Source: Isoetes taiwanensis | Lineage: Eukaryota > Streptophyta > Lycopodiopsida > Isoetales > Isoetaceae | Direction: 5' to 3' | DNA: 64,000 bases | Assembly (NCBI GenBank): GCA_021234155.1 | Contig: JAJEKV010000105.1 | Coordinates: 3,208,937-3,272,936, forward strand | Shown: piece after piece, positions 10,610 to 22,644 of the stretch | Numbering within the stretch: the first letter of the stretch is position 1 | Layout: every line of letters starts with the position of its first letter | Made by a program: the position numbers and the translations under genes | Notes under the pieces: generated by a model | What the model was told of the DNA's origin: nothing | The model's database searches: none | What the model saw: the letters and a program-made list of their open reading frames with translations, nothing else

Positions 10610-12606
10610 AGGAATTCTATTGTTTTTTTTTTTTGGAAGAATATAAGAATATATTAAACCAATAGAATGCAATCAAGTACAATGATAAGTGTGGTGCTAA
10701 GAAATGAAGCGCCCATCATGATCCACAATCTGTAGGAATGTCGACCAAATTTCCCGCTTAACTGTGCCAGACAAGCTTGAGACTTGGTAAGCCTGCCACA
10801 ACTTATGCCTCAAGATCGGAACCAACCCGAAAGGGCTAAGCATTGCGATACGAAAGACCTTCGCTCTCCAGTCTTTTCCAAATCAGCCACAAAAGCCAAG
10901 CTCTGCATAAATGAAACGCTGTCGCTTGGCCCTTTGCCCACCTGGGAAGGACTCCCAAGAGAATTTTCGACTGCATAGTGAAGTTCAAAGAGGGCTCCCA
11001 CCCAGGGACCAAGCTGCCCCCTATCTCGTGCATAGGACAAAGCGATTCTCAATGGTCTCCACGTCGCCTCCCACATAAAGGGCATGTTTTCGCTACACGA
11101 GGTTTGAACACGTGGACTTCCGGACATTCACCCCGAGGCTACGATTGCAAGATCTCGCCACAAAAGGTGCAATTTTTAGGAGGAGGTAATGTATTCCACG
11201 CCCACTTCCACATGGCGGGCCACTTACTCCCTGGAAGCTTAAGCGACCACTTATCCGGCGACAATGTGTCTGAAGCTAAGGAGCCCATAAGCGTCGACAA
11301 ACTGAGATGCATCAAGTTCACTATCGACTTCCAAGCGATTGGATTTGAAGACAAGCTGCAATGGAATAGCATTGGCAATTCTGGCCCAAGTCCGTATGTC
11401 CCACCGCCGAAGGCCAAATCTCTCTCTAAAAAACTCCCACGGCGCCAGATGACCCTCCCAATACCAGTCACGGATGGATGTTACCCCTGCAGCAATCCAT
11501 CGGCGCTGAGTACCCAGAGAAAGGGCGATGAGGCTACCATACACCTGCCCCAGGGTCCAATGAAAAGAGAACCTTGACCACCTTCCGGGCCTTGAGGGAC
11601 CCTTAAGAAAAGCATGGCATGAGGGAATGGCGCAAATCCTCAAAGCGAGCCCACGGCAACTGAGCGGAATAGGCGGGCTTCCCTAAACACAATAGAGTGA
11701 CGGCGTTTAAGCGTGCCAGAGCCAAACACGGGGATTGTTGCTCTGCAATAATGCGGATGAATTTCGACACGGAACCTTTCGGTGCAAATCGACACATCAA
11801 GCATACCCAAGCCCCCACGCCTGTCCGGGGCCGCACACTTCCACCATCGACCTTCACCAGTAGCCCCTCCTTCCCCTCCCCAAACAAAATTGCGAATGGT
11901 GTCATCCAACTCCTTAACCACACTTTCTGGCGCAAGTATGCAGGAGGTGCGTAAACATGAGTGCTTCTGAGCAATCGGACTTGGCTATCGAGAATCCTAC
12001 CAAATGCCATGGTGAGTTTACTTCCCTCCACCAATTCAAATGCGCTTAAGATTCCGTAATGTCTCGCCCAAATTGCCTAGCATTAATGTCCAAGCCAAAT
12101 GGTATGCCTAGCGGTTTGGCGGGTTGTGTGGCGGTGTTAGAGCCGAGGAAACCCACTCAACCCGCTTAAGAGGAGGTCCTCCGGTACCCACATGGCGAAC
12201 GCCCGACCGGTTAAGCAAGCATCCCCGGCTAAAGAAAAGGCATCCAAAATATTCTTGGCTGCCGGAGATTGGACTCATCTGCATGAAGAAAGAGGAATGT
12301 ATCATCCATGAAATTGACCAAACACCGCGACCCATCATCGCTTTGGAGACCTTGCACCACATTGTCGGCCAATTGCCACGAAAAGGCGGCCAGAGAGAGC
12401 TTACGCCACTATAGTGAACAGGAAGGGGCCAACGGACATCCCTGTCTAATGCCTCCCACCTCAGAGAAGATTGAAGAGGTCTCACCCTGACACCACACTG
12501 TCGCCCTAGCAGACACGTGCAGCTTCATAACCGTTTCCCTGAAACTAGGCCCGCACCCAAAGGCCTGCATCATATCTGCCAAGAACTGCCAGGAATTCTA
12601 TTGTTT
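10610..12606 (-). mobile_element. 5'-truncated L1-type LINE with 16-bp TSD
   Basis: A perfect direct repeat AGGAATTCTATTGTTT flanks the element (10,610-10,625 and 12,591-12,606). The inner left side is a T-run, the polyA tail of a minus-strand insertion. Minus-strand translation gives late RT blocks: RQGCPLAP-FLFTIV (about 12,400-12,440, frame-shifted), the catalytic FMDD at 12,301-12,312, then FVWGG and RRGGLGMLD (about 11,820-11,890) and RDWYWEGHLAPWEFF near 11,450. The endonuclease and N-terminal RT are missing, as expected for 5' truncation. The frame breaks at least four times even though the TSD is perfect. Confidence 0.93.
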
Positions 12607-13920
12607 GTGAGAGAGCACAAGAAGTTTTCTATGTATATCATGGAAAATGGAGTGATGTGGCATGGCATCTACCTTGCTATTCTATGTCCTAATGCCCTCA
12701 AGTGTATACTTACGAAATGTATACCTATAAACTGGAGTGCTCCAATCCAAGCACTGGAATGTAACCCCCAAGATAACTTGCAACATATGGAAGGCATAAG
12801 AAGTCATGATTAATTGAATCTCGATTGTTAATGTTAATTTGATTTCCCAGTTCCTCACAGGAGCTTTGACGTTGCATAGATGTAAAAGGGTAAGAACTTT
12901 GATGTTGTCTAGATGTAAAAGAGAGAATTGCTTGTATTGCAACGTGTTGTTTATGCCATAAAATGTTGTTCTCTTTCAGGTTAGTTTTCTTGTGCTCTAC
13001 CACAGACGTCCTTGTTCTCCTTCACCTTAGGATGCTTAAATTTTTCTAATTTTCCTTTAACACTCATTTCTAATGCTTAGAATTTGTTTCTTGTGCTTTG
13101 CTGTAGTCCCAACTTGTAAGTTTTACTTGTTTTGAATTATTTGCCATGAAGTACGCCAAATACAGATACAAATCATGTTTCTCATCTTTTGGCTTCTACA
13201 GACGTTTACAGTTACATCTATTTCTAGGTGCTCTAGCAGAGGACCGAGAACATCAAGGGATCACACAATACCTTTGCTATAAGTCACAATAGAATGATAT
13301 AGGTTTTTGAAACAAATTAGCAATAACTATTGTAGTGAAAGTTTTGGCTTTATAAACAACTTGTGCCCCTTGATTTCCACCATCTAGCAGAATGATGAGC
13401 AATAAACATGAAGAACAGAATATGTATTAAGGTTATAAATGCCAAATAATGCAAATTTTTGAAGCAGGCTATCAAGCTTCGTGTGGTTGTTAATGCAACA
13501 AAAGGTGTGACAGTTAATGCAAAGAACATGAGAAGGACAAAATGTAAGATGTCATTGACATTAAATATGATGAACCCATTTGAACCCACTAAACACTACG
13601 CAAATAAAATCCAAAACTCTATATTGTAATATAATTCGCTGCCTATGCCAGGGATAGAAGCATTACGTATCCATGCCACAGATAACGTCCCTGCTACTTC
13701 CCTGCCTATGGCACAAATGGAACCATTAAGCATTACGTACCTATCCTCATGCTTGTCCATATCTATACTATAGATTAGACATCATGCTACAGATGTTTGA
13801 TTGGAATTACATGTATTAAATCCAGATTTGCTCCAAAATATACTTCAAAAATTTAAAAACAGCAAAATCTTGCTTTGAAATGACTCCATGGACAATGAAG
13901 CCAAGCATGAATAGGATTTT
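12607..13920. other. no gene; minor repeats
   Basis: Continuation of the pre-LINE locus. A two-copy repeat of about 33 bp (CTTTGA-GTTG-TAGATGTAAAAG) lies at about 12,866-12,930. A diverged pair around GCATTACGTA-CCTAT occurs at 13,660-13,745. No coding evidence. Confidence 0.45.
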
Positions 13921-13921
13921 G

Positions 13922-13947
13922 AGGAAGGAAGGAAGGAAGGAAGGAAG
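13922..13947. repeat. (AGGA)n microsatellite
   Basis: Six tetranucleotide units at the edge of a GC-rich block. Confidence 0.95.
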
Positions 13948-13954
13948 AAACTTT

Positions 13955-14650
13955 TAACGCCCCATTTGACTAATCGGGCTATGGGACCATTAAGTACAAG
14001 ACGGACCAAGTCCCTTACCAGAACATGGCCCGAAGCCCTTACAAACACAATAAAACATAATCACCCCGGCCCAGATTAAAAACCACGGGAAAAAACTGTT
14101 GCGGGGATGACTACATATCAAAAATCCATCTTTGTTGCCAAAAGCAACAAGCATACCTCCAACAAACAAAACTTCACCAAAAGCCTCCGAACCGTAACCT
14201 CTTCCACGGTGGGTCTTGGATCTGCCCCTACCTACGACGCTAAGTCTCCATCTTCTCACTAAAACCGGGGGCAAATAGATGCTGGTGCAAAGATCCAGTC
14301 TTGACCCAAGGAGCTCGATCAAACCACTGGACCATAAGAGCCCACCCGGGGAGAATGGCCAATTCCCCTAAACCCGCAGGCGACTACTGCGGGCGGTGAC
14401 CAGGGCACGGCGGAAAAGAAAAACAAGCGCCTCCAATAGGCGAACACCAATAACCCAAGCGCAGGGGAGCAGCGGGCGCCAGAGAAGCGGTCGGGGAAAT
14501 TCGGTCGAGGAGGTGCCTCCCACAAACTCCCAAAAGCGCCACCCATCCCAGTGCACCTCCCGGTAGCCACCCTTCAAAGCTGACCCGGGCGGCCAAGGCG
14601 CCCAGTATTTCGAGGCCGGCGCCAGTCGGCCAGTGACGAGGAGAAGCATG
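13955..14650 (-). other. GC-rich block of unknown origin
   Basis: Base composition rises sharply compared with the AT-rich surroundings, and three overlapping minus-strand ORFs (up to 110 aa) stay open, as expected of high GC alone. The adjoining tetranucleotide run could be the tail of a minus-strand retroelement whose 5' region this is. No protein motif or flanking duplication confirms that. Confidence 0.4.
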
Positions 14651-14659
14651 CAATAAGCA

Positions 14660-15027
14660 TTTAAAGAGTTGTTAGCATGATTTAGATTTAAGGTTACATA
14701 TTCTTAGAATTTTTACTGGCAAATAAATTTACATCTCATACCTCATCGCAATTTGCATCAGGAATAATAAAGCCTAGATTTTGCTGCTTGTTTCATGAAG
14801 CTCTCCATTTTGGATAGATGTCACATTTGTCTTTTAGTATTTTATTTGACCCTTTAGCATAGCGTTGCATGCATACCAGAAAATCTGTTACTACGTCAGC
14901 ATACTCCTGGCTTCTAATTTGCCCAAGCTACACAGTAGATAGTTAATTCTTCTAGAATAACCACAACTAAATTGACATAACTGAATGCAACTGGAACATT
15001 GTGTGTACCTCATAACTCTTCAGTATT
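14660..15027. other. no gene recognised
   Basis: AT-rich spacer with nothing recognisable. Confidence 0.45.
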
Positions 15028-15185
15028 TTCAACGTAGAAGTAAGAAAGATTATCCAGAATGTCTCTACCAATTTTGAATGGCCATGTCAATGGGCCTAAT
15101 TGAGTTTCAACAAAGAAGTAAGAAAGAATATCCAGAATGTCTTTACCAATTTTGAATGATCACTGCCAATGGGCTTAGGTTTTAA
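15028..15185. repeat. two-copy tandem repeat, period 78 bp
   Basis: TTCAAC-AGAAGTAAGAAAGA, then TATCCAGAATGTCT and CCAATTTTGAATG, occur twice in a row (starts 15,028 and 15,106). Confidence 0.85.
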
Positions 15186-15189
15186 TTGG

Positions 15190-16320
15190 GTGTCTGATCA
15201 CTATAGATACCAATAAAAGAGATACATGTTGGCAGATTTAGATGTAATGTTAGTATGGTACTCAGCGACATAACCAAAGGAGATTATAGCAGGAGAGATT
15301 ATATTCATTTGGAGAAAGTTACCAGCTCTGATCTTGTACTAAGATAATGAGAGGCGACAGAAAATGTGACGTACCTTGCAAGTGCAAGCTGTATTTTGCT
15401 AAAAAGGAGCATCCATTGAAAAGCCATGCTCAAGGCTCAAATAATAATGCAAAAGCAAAATAACAAATATATTCAAAATACAGAAAATGATATGGCAAGA
15501 ACTAACTCGCACCCATGAATTACTACCACTGGTCTGGTCAATAAACGGAATTTTCCACTTCAATAGGCACCTCAGACATCACTCTCCAACTCTATTACAT
15601 CCGTCTGTCATCTGCATAAAACAACAATATAAAAAACAAAAGGTCTAAATTGGAAGCAATTAGCTCAAGTCCATAGTGGTATATGAAGGGCAAGAATAGC
15701 AAGTCGGATTCTAACATGCTTTCCAGTATCTTTAATTTTAGCAGACCACGTTCCTCTTTAAATTCCAAATTGAATATTATTACAGTAGGGAATGCATATA
15801 AAAGTAACCAGCAAACTCACATTAGATGCATCTGACAATTGGACAAAGAACTCAAATTGGCAAGGTAGATAGTCGTATAATTGATCTGGAAGGCATTTTG
15901 TGGGTATCAATTGATTAAAAAAAAAAGTGGTGTAATAAGAAAAATACCATGTTACGATTCAGTCTTTGCAAGCAAATCAATCCTCTCAATGGTACCGTCT
16001 CTTACCAGATGGCAAAGCTAAACATAGTACAGGAATATTTGTTGCCTGTTGAAGATATCCTGCAAGCATTTAGCATGAGTCCCTGCACACCACAAATATG
16101 AAAAAGTAGGCTAATTCGCTTATCCAATGCACTTACCTGTTTTCCATCATGTTGCAGGGATTTTGAAAAAGTTCAGTGTAGGAAATCTCTAATGCAGCAA
16201 AATGTGATGAAGAGTGACCGCAAATGCAAAAAACATTGGATCGTTGGTTGTGGCCGTGGAGTCGAATAGCACAAAGGGAAGAAACATATACACCAAGCAA
16301 ATGTCGGTTTTTATAAGCTA
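15190..16320. other. no gene recognised
   Basis: AT-rich sequence with short homopolymers. No supported ORF. Confidence 0.4.
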
Positions 16321-16326
16321 ATCATT

Positions 16327-16449
16327 TTATGAACAGCTCGCAACAGACACCTCTGATTTATGTAATGTCTCTCCTCCTCCACACCCAGATGAGGCAACCC
16401 ATAAAATGACACATTGTACTAAGCAAAGCTTCACAGCCTGGAAGCCTGA
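16327..16449 (-). pseudogene. 3' remainder of the array gene beyond the tandem copies
   Basis: The minus-strand frame that ends each array unit in LHAKTYGS continues here into unique sequence (GFQAVKLCLVQCVILWVASS) to a stop near 16,327. This is probably the original downstream sequence, from which the tandem copies branch at the same residue. Confidence 0.45.
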
Positions 16450-19400
16450 ACCATAGGTTTTAGCATGCAAAAACAAAGCACAGTAAATCGTGGCATGTAT
16501 CTTCTTGATAGCTGCAACCGGATAAGAAGAGACGAAAGAGGTAAGATCATCCCAAATTGGTCCCGAATCATACAAAGGGGAAATTTTTTATTTTTGGGTT
16601 ATGAGAATATTTTTTCGACTGCCAAACTCCCTATAACATTAGGCAACAGGCCTCAAAAAAAAATCCAAAAAGTTTTCCACTTGCCGGGAAAACCAAATTT
16701 AAACAATAGATACTTAGATATGTTATGGAGATGGCAAGAGTAGTGCACCTTACCTATGTCCTTCATATAATACCCCACCTACCCTCGAAATAGTGTAGCC
16801 TATTATTCTATACAATACAGTTTCAATGTCTAGCCAGTCATCAGGATCATTAGGATTTCTCCTCCACTTCTTTGTCCAACAATTTGAATATCTTTCTTTA
16901 TCTATGACATTAGTCAAGCGGTGCAATCGGACACCACCATTCCACATGCACCTTATTGAAGTTAACATCACCTTCTTCTTTGAAAATATCCGAGATGGTG
17001 TATCCCAACCATAGATGCAGGTAGAATCTGCTGGTTTTACTACCACAAATTGGTGGCACTCCGTCCCGAACCATAGGTTTTACCATGCAAAAACAAAGCC
17101 ACAATGAAATCGTGGCATGTATCTTCTTGATAGTCGCGAACCCAGGATAAGAAGAGACGAAAGAGGTAAGATCATCCCAAATTGGTCCCTAATCATACAA
17201 AGGGGAAATTTTTATTTTTTGGGTTATGAGAATATTTTTTTTTACTTAAACTCCCTATAACATTAGCAACAGGCCTCAAAAAAAAAAAATCCAAAAGTTT
17301 TCCACTTGCCGCAGAAAACCAAATTTAAACAATAGATACTTAGATATGTTATGGAGATGGCAAGAGTAGTGCACCTTACCTATGTCCTTCATATAATACC
17401 CCACCTACCCTCGAAATAGTGTAGCCTATTATTCTATACAATACTGCCAATGTCTAGCCGGTCATGGGGATCATTAGGATTTCTCCTCCACTTCTTTGTC
17501 CAACAATTTGAATATCTTTCTTTATCGGTGACATTAGTCAACTGGTGCACTGGACACCACCATTCCACATGCACCTTATTGAAGTTAACATCACCTTCTT
17601 CTTTGCAAATATCCGAGATGGTGTATCCCAACCCAATTGGGATAGGTCAGAAATCGCTGTGGTTTTACTACCACAAATTGGTGGCACTCCACGTCTGAAC
17701 CATAGGTTTTAGCATGCAAAAACAAAGCACAGTAAATCGTGGCATGTATCTTCTTGATAGCTGCAACCGGATAAGAAGAGACGAAAGAGGTAAGGTCATC
17801 CCAAATTGGCCCGAATCATACAAAGGGGAAATTTTTTATTTTTGGGTTATGAGAATATTTTTTCGACTGCCAAACTCCCTATAACATTAGGCAACAGGCC
17901 TCAAAAAAAAATCCAAAAAGTTTTCCACTTGCCGGGAAAACCAAATTTAAACAATAGATACTTAGATATGTTATGGAGATGGCAAGAGTAGTGCACCTTA
18001 CCTATGTCCTTCATATAATACCCCACCTACCCTCGAAATAGTGTAGCCTATTATTCTATACAATACAGTTTCAATGTCTAGCCAGTCATCAGGATCATTA
18101 GGATTTCTCCTCCACTTCTTTGTCCAACAATTTGAATATCTTTCTTTAGTCAACTGGTGCACTGGACACCACCATTCCACATGCACCTTATTGAAGTTAA
18201 CATCACCTTCTTCTTTGCAAATATCTGAGATGGTGTATCCCAACCACACTGGATAGGTCTGTAAATCTGCTGGTTTTACTACCACAAATTGGTGGCACTC
18301 CACGTCTGAACCATAGGTTTTAGCATGCAAAAACAAAGCACAGTAAATCGTGGCATGTATCTTCTTGATAGCTGCAACCGGATAAGAAGAGACGAAAGAG
18401 GTAAGGTCATCCCAAATTGGCCCAATCATACAAAGGGGAAATTTTATTTTTTGGGTTATGAGAATATTTTTTCGACCGCCAAACTCCTATAACATTAGGC
18501 AATGTGCCCTCAAAAAAAAATCAAAAAGTTTTCCACTTGCCGGGAAAACCAAATTTAAACAATAGATACTTAGATATGTTATGGAGATGGCAAGAGTAGT
18601 GCACCTTACCTATGTCCTTCATATAATACCCCACCTACCCTCGAAATAGTGTAGCCTATTATTCTATACAATACAGTTTCAATGTCTAGCCAGTCATCGA
18701 TCATTAGGATTTCTCCTCCACTTCTTGTCCAACAATTTGAATATCTTTCTTTATCTAAGTGACATTAGTCAACTGGTGCACCTTGGACACCATCATTCCA
18801 CATGCACCTTATTGAAGTTAACATCACCTTCTTCTTTGCAAATATCCGAGATGGTGTATCCCAACCACACCGATAGGTTCCAGAATCTGCTGGTTTTACT
18901 ACCACAAATTGGTGGTACTCCATCGTCACGAACCATAGGTTTTAGCATGCAAAAAACAAAGCCAAGAATCGTGGCATGTATCTTCTTGATAGTTCAAACC
19001 GATAAGAAGAGACGAAAGAGGTAAGATCATCCCAAATTGGTCCCGAATCATACAAAGGGGAAATTTTTTATTTTTGGGTTATGAGAATATTTTTTCGACT
19101 GCCAAACTCCCTATAACATTAGGCAACAGGCCTAAAAAAAAAAATCCAAAAAGTTTTCCACTTGCCTGGAAAACCAAATTTAAACAATAGATACTTAGAT
19201 ATGTTATGGAGATGGCAAGAGTAGTGCATCTTACCTATGTCCTTCATATAATACCCCACCTACCCTCGAAATAGTGTAGCCTATTATTCTATACAATACA
19301 GTTTCAATGTCTAGCCAGTCATCAGGATCATTAGGATTTCTCCTCCACTTCTTTGTCCAACAATTTGAATATCTTTCTTTATCGGTGACATTAGTCAACT

Positions 19401-19550
19401 GGTGCACTAGACACCACCATTCCACATGCACCTTATTGAAGTTAACATCACCTTCTTCTTTGCAAATACCTGAGATGGTGTATCCCAACCACACCGGATA
19501 GGTCTGTAAATCTGCTGGTTTTACTACCACAAATTGGTGGCACTCCACGT
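16449..19550 (-). repeat. five-copy tandem array of a ~620-bp exon/intron module
   Basis: The landmark TAGTGCAYCTTACCTATGTC recurs at 16,741, 17,367, 17,989, 18,597 and 19,222 (periods 626, 622, 608, 625). Each minus-strand unit encodes a segment with GYTISDICKEEGDVNFNKVH, VEWWCPVHQLT, ERYSNCWTKKWRRNPNDPDD and WLDIETVLYRIIGYTISR, ending VLYEGHR at an AG/GTAAGG splice-donor consensus. Intron-like AT-rich DNA follows, then a pyrimidine-rich acceptor (CCGGTTGCAG) and a segment ending LHAKTYGS that runs in frame into the next unit's DVECHQFVVVKPAD. Units are nearly identical, and differences concentrate at CAG/CTG. The domain is not one I can name. Splicing across units does not obviously keep one frame. 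Confidence 0.85.
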
Positions 19551-19773
19551 CAGTTGCTGGTTCATAAACATCTAGGCCTAGATATTTTGGCCTATCTTTC
19601 TTAGGACCAACATAGTGTTTGTCAGATTGAGGAGGAGCATGGGCCTTAACAATGCTACTAATAGTGCCATCATCTTCCTCAGCACCTGCTAATGTCCTCC
19701 ACCTGCTTTTAGGGAGCCACCCTTCAGTCAATTCTTCTGAGGATGTGTCTACCTCATCCAACAAGTTAATCAC
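19231..19773 (-). CDS. exon of unknown protein with VEWW module (array founder copy)
   Basis: A 180-codon open frame. The first ~75 residues are acidic and specific to this copy (DEVDTSSEELTEGWLPKSRW, GPKKDRPKYLGLDVYEP). The remainder is the array module from DVECHQFVVVKPADLQTYPV to VLYEGHR. As the only copy with unique N-terminal sequence it is probably the original exon. It is followed on the minus strand by a consensus splice donor. Upstream, about 19,780-19,880, another short frame reads GIDQDGINDYIKHWQTNYDD, suggesting an additional exon. The Trp-rich VEWW motif recalls small chromatin-reader-like or transposon-encoded domains, but that is only an impression. Confidence 0.5.
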   Translation of the reverse strand: MINLLDEVDTSSEELTEGWLPKSRWRTLAGAEEDDGTISSIVKAHAPPQSDKHYVGPKKDRPKYLGLDVYEPATDVECHQFVVVKPADLQTYPVWLGYTISGICKEEGDVNFNKVHVEWWCLVHQLTNVTDKERYSNCWTKKWRRNPNDPDDWLDIETVLYRIIGYTISRVGGVLYEGHR

Positions 19774-19892
19774 CTTCTTCCAAAGAATCTATCAATGCAC
19801 CCATTAGTGTCATCGTAATTAGTTTGCCAATGCTTGATGTAGTCATTGATGCCATCCTGGTCAATCCCACTTGCTTCACTTCGTAGTAGGTT

Positions 19893-21530
19893 TTAGAGCT
19901 TTTGGTTGACGGGAGGTATCGTGAGGCTTGCCATTCGCATCTCTATGCCGATTTTCGCCCCTCCTCTCCACTTCTCCTCTAAAGGTCTCATCTTCCATTG
20001 CATGATTGGAATCCCCCATCTCTCACCCAAAAGTGAATTGAAGAGGTCTAGAATGGCCTTCCATGTCTTCAAAGATAACCTTCCACAAAACTCTTCCAAT
20101 CAGGCACATCTTCTATGAGAGATCCTATAGGAGATGGAGTAGTGCATCCATGGAATATTTCTAGTAGCCTAGGAAAGTTGGTCACCGTCACGTCCTCAAA
20201 ACATGACTATATTTTCCAAATAATGCATCCACGCCTCATGAGTATGTCCCGCATTAGAAACCCCCTAAATTAACTCTTTCAAAAATGCCCACAACAAGTA
20301 AGTAGGATAAGAAAGAAAACATCCACCGTTTATTTTGGCCAAGACAGCTATCAAGTTGCAAGAGGAAACCTTCTAGGCAGATCTCGAGGTTTAGCACGAG
20401 ATGTTGAAGCTCCAACATGTTCATTAGGTCCATGCCTCCTAAACCTGCCTTGCTAAACTTTTTCAATATTATTCGGTTTCCATCCAACAATGCACTATGT
20501 AGTGGTGGGTTAGTCAGTAGGGTCCCGAGGTAACCATTGTAACCATTCTCATAGTTTCTAAACACCTCATGATACTCCCAATATGAAAATCTGGACCATC
20601 ACTCCACAACCCAAAACCGTAATGCCCATAGTAGGTTTGAGACTAGCCATGCAAGATTGCCCCGCCATTGAAATCAGAAGGGTATGATCTTCCACATGAC
20701 TTTTGATATGTACTTGAATTGTGGAAGACAAGTCTTTTGCTGGTCCATCTTGTCATGTATAATACATAGATAGTTATTAGGTTCCATTGCGCATACAAGG
20801 TCCTCCACATCCAATAAGTTGATCTACATGATAGTTGATCGGCCATATGGTCCTTCATGTGTTCCCTTATCTTAGCCCTTAGACTTGGTTGCACAGCCTT
20901 ATCAAGAGTCTCTTTTCAGCTTAGCACACAAATTGCACTTTGCAAAGTTGTTTGAAGTTGCTATGGTCACATGCTTGAAATGCTTATTCCATAGCCTACT
21001 AAAACGGGCTGGGATATAGAGGCTACCCAAGTTCTCTCAATAATGCATTTATTTCCTCTAGTATGCTCTTCTGGGTACAATGGGATTCTCAACAGCAACT
21101 CTACCCTGTTCATCCTTCTTACTCTTATGTGGCATGTTTTCTGCATTGAACGCCACATACGTTTCAAATATTTCCTTTGCAGCTATAGTCCTAGAGGTTG
21201 GTCTTTGCTGGCCAGTGTTCCCATGCAATGCAATTCTAGTTCCATTTTCATGTCTCTTTGCCATTGCCGAGGAAGAGGTTGGAATTCCATGTATAGCCAT
21301 CCATGCTTAACATATCCACTTTCCGCTCAATGGAAATCTTTTTCTTCAATCTTTCATCCCGAATTGCATAGCCAAATATGGTGTACATGAAATTTCTCCT
21401 ACTATCACACTTATGTTCTTGATATGTAGCTCTTGCTCCCACCAACTCCTCTATTGTGAACATTCTAACACAAGAGGCCCAACAACATTCACCTCCTCTA
21501 ACCTTCATCATAGCTTCAGAGAACAATCAT
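19893..21530 (-). pseudogene. middle part of the same minus-strand gene, fragmented
   Basis: A succession of minus-strand frames at 19,893-20,099, 20,254-20,565, 20,643-20,894, 20,967-21,167 and 21,248-21,526, each 60-103 codons, is interrupted by stops and shifts. Phrases such as FRNYENGYNGYLGTLLTNPP and EELVGARATYQEHKCDSRRN look like genuine protein. Exon-intron structure cannot be fixed from sequence alone. I do not recognise the fold. Context (amplified 3' end, TE-like N-terminus) favours a transposon-carried gene over a conserved host gene. Confidence 0.4.
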
Positions 21531-21589
21531 AACTGACTTGCACCTTTTAGTGGGATAATGTTTGAAAGATGGAAGTGGCCTCTTGCTAC

Positions 21590-22085
21590 ATTGTGTGAAC
21601 CTTTATTGACAATGGTTCTGCATCCATAGGAAACATGTAGTTTTTCTCCAATTGATATCGTGCCTAGGCCATGCCACAATCATTGCAAACTCTAGTTGCT
21701 TCACACAAGCAAGGCATTCCTCTTTACCTGACCCCCTTTTCCTTCCAATTGTCATATAATTTTGAGATTGTCACACCTAACCTATCCTCCCCTAATCTTT
21801 GATCATTGACTGCATTGATAGGATATGCTAGAATAATAATTCCTTCTCCTACCACCTCTCTGTTGCATTCATGCAGGATGTTGACCTTCTTGTTTTTCCA
21901 ATCGACTCGATTATAAAGTACAATTTCTTTTCCTTTTGCATCATCCTTTTCTTTGACATTATTCTTCCCTTGGGCATCATCCTTGGGTGTCTTTTCCTTT
22001 CCTTGGGCATCATCTGCATCATTTGGGGATTTTTCCTTTCCTTGAAGACCATCATTAGGGGTATTTTTTTTTTAGCTTGTTGCAT
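21590..22085 (-). CDS. N-terminal exon: DDAQGKEK repeats plus DUF8039-like module
   Basis: An ATG at 22,085 opens a frame that, after one homopolymer slip (A-run near 22,065), reads as Lys/Asp-rich repeats (SPNDADDAQGKEK, TPKDDAQGKNNVKEKDDAKG). It then reads VVGEGIIILAYPINAVNDQR, LGEDRLGVTISKLYD and AMIVAWPRHDI. The pattern G....P...V....LG...V.I, ending with hydrophobic-x-AWP, resembles the small module in plant CACTA/Ulp1-type transposon proteins (DUF8039-like). That assignment is by eye. It supports a transposon origin for the 16.3-22.1 kb minus-strand gene. Confidence 0.5.
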
Positions 22086-22259
22086 GCCATTGACCTAAAA
22101 CATACAGAAACATAAAATAAGTTAGTACATTCTAAAAAATCCCAAGTAAAGACATGTTTTCAAGAAAACATACTTTTGAACTCCTAGACAAAGACCTCTA
22201 AAAAACCTTACCAAGAACATTAAATCTAACACTTTTAACTTTCAAACAAACTTTAGACA

Positions 22260-22640
22260 AATATGGTTTTTCAAAATATGTTAGACAAATTTTAACTTTA
22301 GGGTAGTGTGGTTTTTTAAAAACATAATGTTTTTTTTTTAAACATTAGGGTAACATGCTTTTTTAAAAACCATATGGGTAATATGGTTTTTCAAAATATG
22401 TTAGAGTATGGTTTTTTAACAACATTAGAGTAAGAATGGTTTTTAATAACATTAGAGTAAGAATTGTTTTTTTTTTTAACATTAGGGTTAGAATGGTTTT
22501 TTCTTTAAAACATTAGGGTAAGATGCTATTTTAAAAACCATATGGGTAATATGGTTTTTCAAAGGTATGGGTATGGTTTTTCAAACATATGGGTAATATG
22601 CTTTTTGAAAAACCATATGATAATATGGGTTTATAGGTAT
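22260..22640. repeat. AT-rich minisatellite-like repeats
   Basis: Repeated variants of GGGTAATATGGTTTTTCAAA and AACATTAGGGTAA-ATGGTTTTT every 30-45 bp, with T-runs. They lie directly upstream of the minus-strand gene. Confidence 0.8.
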
Positions 22641-22644
22641 TAAT

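Noticed and set aside
13328-13338. TATTGTAGTG as a CACTA right end
   Set aside because: Isolated 8-bp match without partner, TSD or subterminal repeats.
14384-14653. GC-rich minus-strand ORFs as genes
   Set aside because: Three overlapping frames are all open, which is what high GC content produces; no domain visible.
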